From Acidimicrobiaceae bacterium (GTDB taxonomy: Bacteria > Actinomycetota > Acidimicrobiia > Acidimicrobiales > Ilumatobacteraceae), in contig PBWL01000043.1 of assembly GCA_002727235.1 (NCBI GenBank), positions 20,225-25,719 of the forward strand: 5,495 nucleotides of DNA, written 5' to 3'. The notes under the pieces were generated by a model. That model saw nothing but the letters and a program-made list of their open reading frames with translations, did no database searches and was not told the DNA's origin. Shown here in pieces: positions 4,662 through 5,495 of this stretch (the stretch's first letter is position 1; each line of letters starts with the position of its first letter). Position numbers and translations under genes: made by a program.

Positions 4662-5495
4662 TCAGCTCCGTGATGCCAAGGCTACGTAGTCGCGGCTTTC
4701 CGGGCCGACGTACCACTGGCGTGGTCGTGAGATCTTCTGGTCTTTATCGGCGAGAAGTTCCTGCCAGTGAGCGAGCCAACCTGCTGTACGAGGGATCGCA
4801 AAGAGCACGGTAAACATGTCAACCGGGAATCCCATCGCTTGGTAGATGAGCCCGGAGTAGAAGTCAACGTTCGGGTACAACTTACGGTCAACGAAGTACG
4901 GGTCTTGCAGGGCAACTTCTTCGAGTTTGAGCGCAATATCGAGAAGCGGATTCTTCCCGGTCACATCAAACACGTCGTAGGCGGTCTGCTTGATGATCTT
5001 TGCGCGTGGGTCGTAGTTCTTGTAGACCCGGTGACCAAAGCCCATCAGGCGACCTTCGCCATCTTTTACGGACTGAATGAAGGCGGGGACGTTCTCGATT
5101 GAACCAATCTCACTCAGCATGCGCACGACGGCTTCGTTCGCTCCACCGTGCAGGGGGCCATACAGAGCGCTCGCTGCCGCAGCAGCAGAGGAGTACGGGT
5201 CAGCATTTGACGAGCCGACAACTCGCATGGCAGTGGTTCCGCAGTTTTGTTCGTGATCGGCATGAAGAATGAATAGAACGTCCATTGCCTTTTCGAGAAC
5301 CGGGTCGAGCTGATAGTCGTCGCCGATCTTCCACATCATCGACAAGAAGTTCGCTGGGAAAGAAATATCGTTATTCGGGTAGTTGAATGGGAGCCCAACG
5401 CTAAATCGGTAGCACATCGCAGCAATTGTTGGGGTCTTAGCGATGAGGCGAAGCACCTGCTTGTGGCGACTCGCAGGATCGTCAATGTCTTTGGC
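4662..5495 (-). CDS. gltA: Citrate synthase (5' end cut by window)
   Basis: C-terminal 277 codons of a type II-like citrate synthase, which condenses acetyl-CoA with oxaloacetate to citrate at the entry of the TCA cycle. The frame is open to the last base of the window (visible start AKDIDDPASRHKQ), so the real start lies beyond it. A GTG at 5456-5454 is internal. Active-site residues are all present: the oxaloacetate-binding LHADHEQN (5264-5241 region), the catalytic His of GPLHGGANEA (codon 5150-5148), the His of MGFGHRVYKNYDPRA (codon 5033-5031), the catalytic Asp of PNVDFYSG (codon 4865-4863), and the C-terminal RTAGWLAHW and RPRQWYVG blocks. The match to remembered E. coli GltA is strong through the whole fragment; by that comparison about 150 N-terminal residues are missing. 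A 2-methylcitrate synthase cannot be excluded from the C-terminal part, but the resemblance favours citrate synthase. It is the upstream gene of an operon with the acyl-CoA dehydrogenase. Confidence 0.95.
   Translation of the reverse strand, partial: AKDIDDPASRHKQVLRLIAKTPTIAAMCYRFSVGLPFNYPNNDISFPANFLSMMWKIGDDYQLDPVLEKAMDVLFILHADHEQNCGTTAMRVVGSSNADPYSSAAAAASALYGPLHGGANEAVVRMLSEIGSIENVPAFIQSVKDGEGRLMGFGHRVYKNYDPRAKIIKQTAYDVFDVTGKNPLLDIALKLEEVALQDPYFVDRKLYPNVDFYSGLIYQAMGFPVDMFTVLFAIPRTAGWLAHWQELLADKDQKISRPRQWYVGPESRDYVALASRS
4666..4669 (-). promoter_or_regulatory. Ribosome binding site for the acyl-CoA dehydrogenase
   Basis: GGAG on the minus strand lies 8 bases before the ATG at 4657 and falls within the last codons of citrate synthase. 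It fixes the acyl-CoA dehydrogenase start and implies that ribosomes finishing citrate synthase can re-initiate on the next gene. Confidence 0.65.

Noticed and set aside
5454..5456. GTG as the true start of citrate synthase
   Set aside because: The frame continues to the last base and the fragment lacks about 150 N-terminal residues of the family; the gene runs out of the window.

Overview
The window reads as an ordinary chromosomal segment of a moderately GC-rich bacterium. The likely host is an actinobacterium, possibly an Acidimicrobiia-type lineage. This is inferred from an F420-dependent luciferase-like oxidoreductase of the Rv3520c type, a FadE-style acyl-CoA dehydrogenase, a possible leaderless promoter and the codon usage; no rRNA or other marker gene is present to confirm it. 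No mobile element, CRISPR array, tRNA or phage gene was seen, and almost all bases are coding.

Layout. Bases 1-2345 (+ strand) hold a compact, overlapping three-gene run: the C-terminal two-thirds of a LarE-type sulfur insertase (cut by the window start), a membrane-anchored PlsC-type acyltransferase, and a DUF1295 / steroid-5-alpha-reductase-like membrane protein. The genes overlap by 23 and 4 bases, so they are probably cotranscribed and translationally coupled. A 77-base gap (2346-2422) carries a GC-rich palindrome and a possible leaderless promoter. It leads into a monocistronic F420-dependent LLM-class oxidoreductase (2423-3469, +).

This gene converges on a minus-strand pair: citrate synthase (C-terminal part, cut by the window end) followed 4 bases later by an acyl-CoA dehydrogenase (4657 down to 3551). 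A hairpin with a U-rich tail overlaps the acyl-CoA dehydrogenase stop codon and probably ends that operon.

How the genes may work together. The acyltransferase and the DUF1295 protein both suggest membrane-lipid work. The acyl-CoA dehydrogenase (FAD-dependent acyl-CoA oxidation) and citrate synthase (acetyl-CoA entry into the TCA cycle) fit sequential steps of fatty- or branched-acid carbon use. LarE belongs to nickel-pincer nucleotide cofactor synthesis and has no obvious functional partner in the window. I do not see a clearly new biological system. The points most worth a second look are the three-cysteine form of LarE, the pairing of LarE with two lipid-type membrane enzymes, the citrate synthase-acyl-CoA dehydrogenase operon, and the set of competing inverted repeats upstream of the F420 oxidoreductase.
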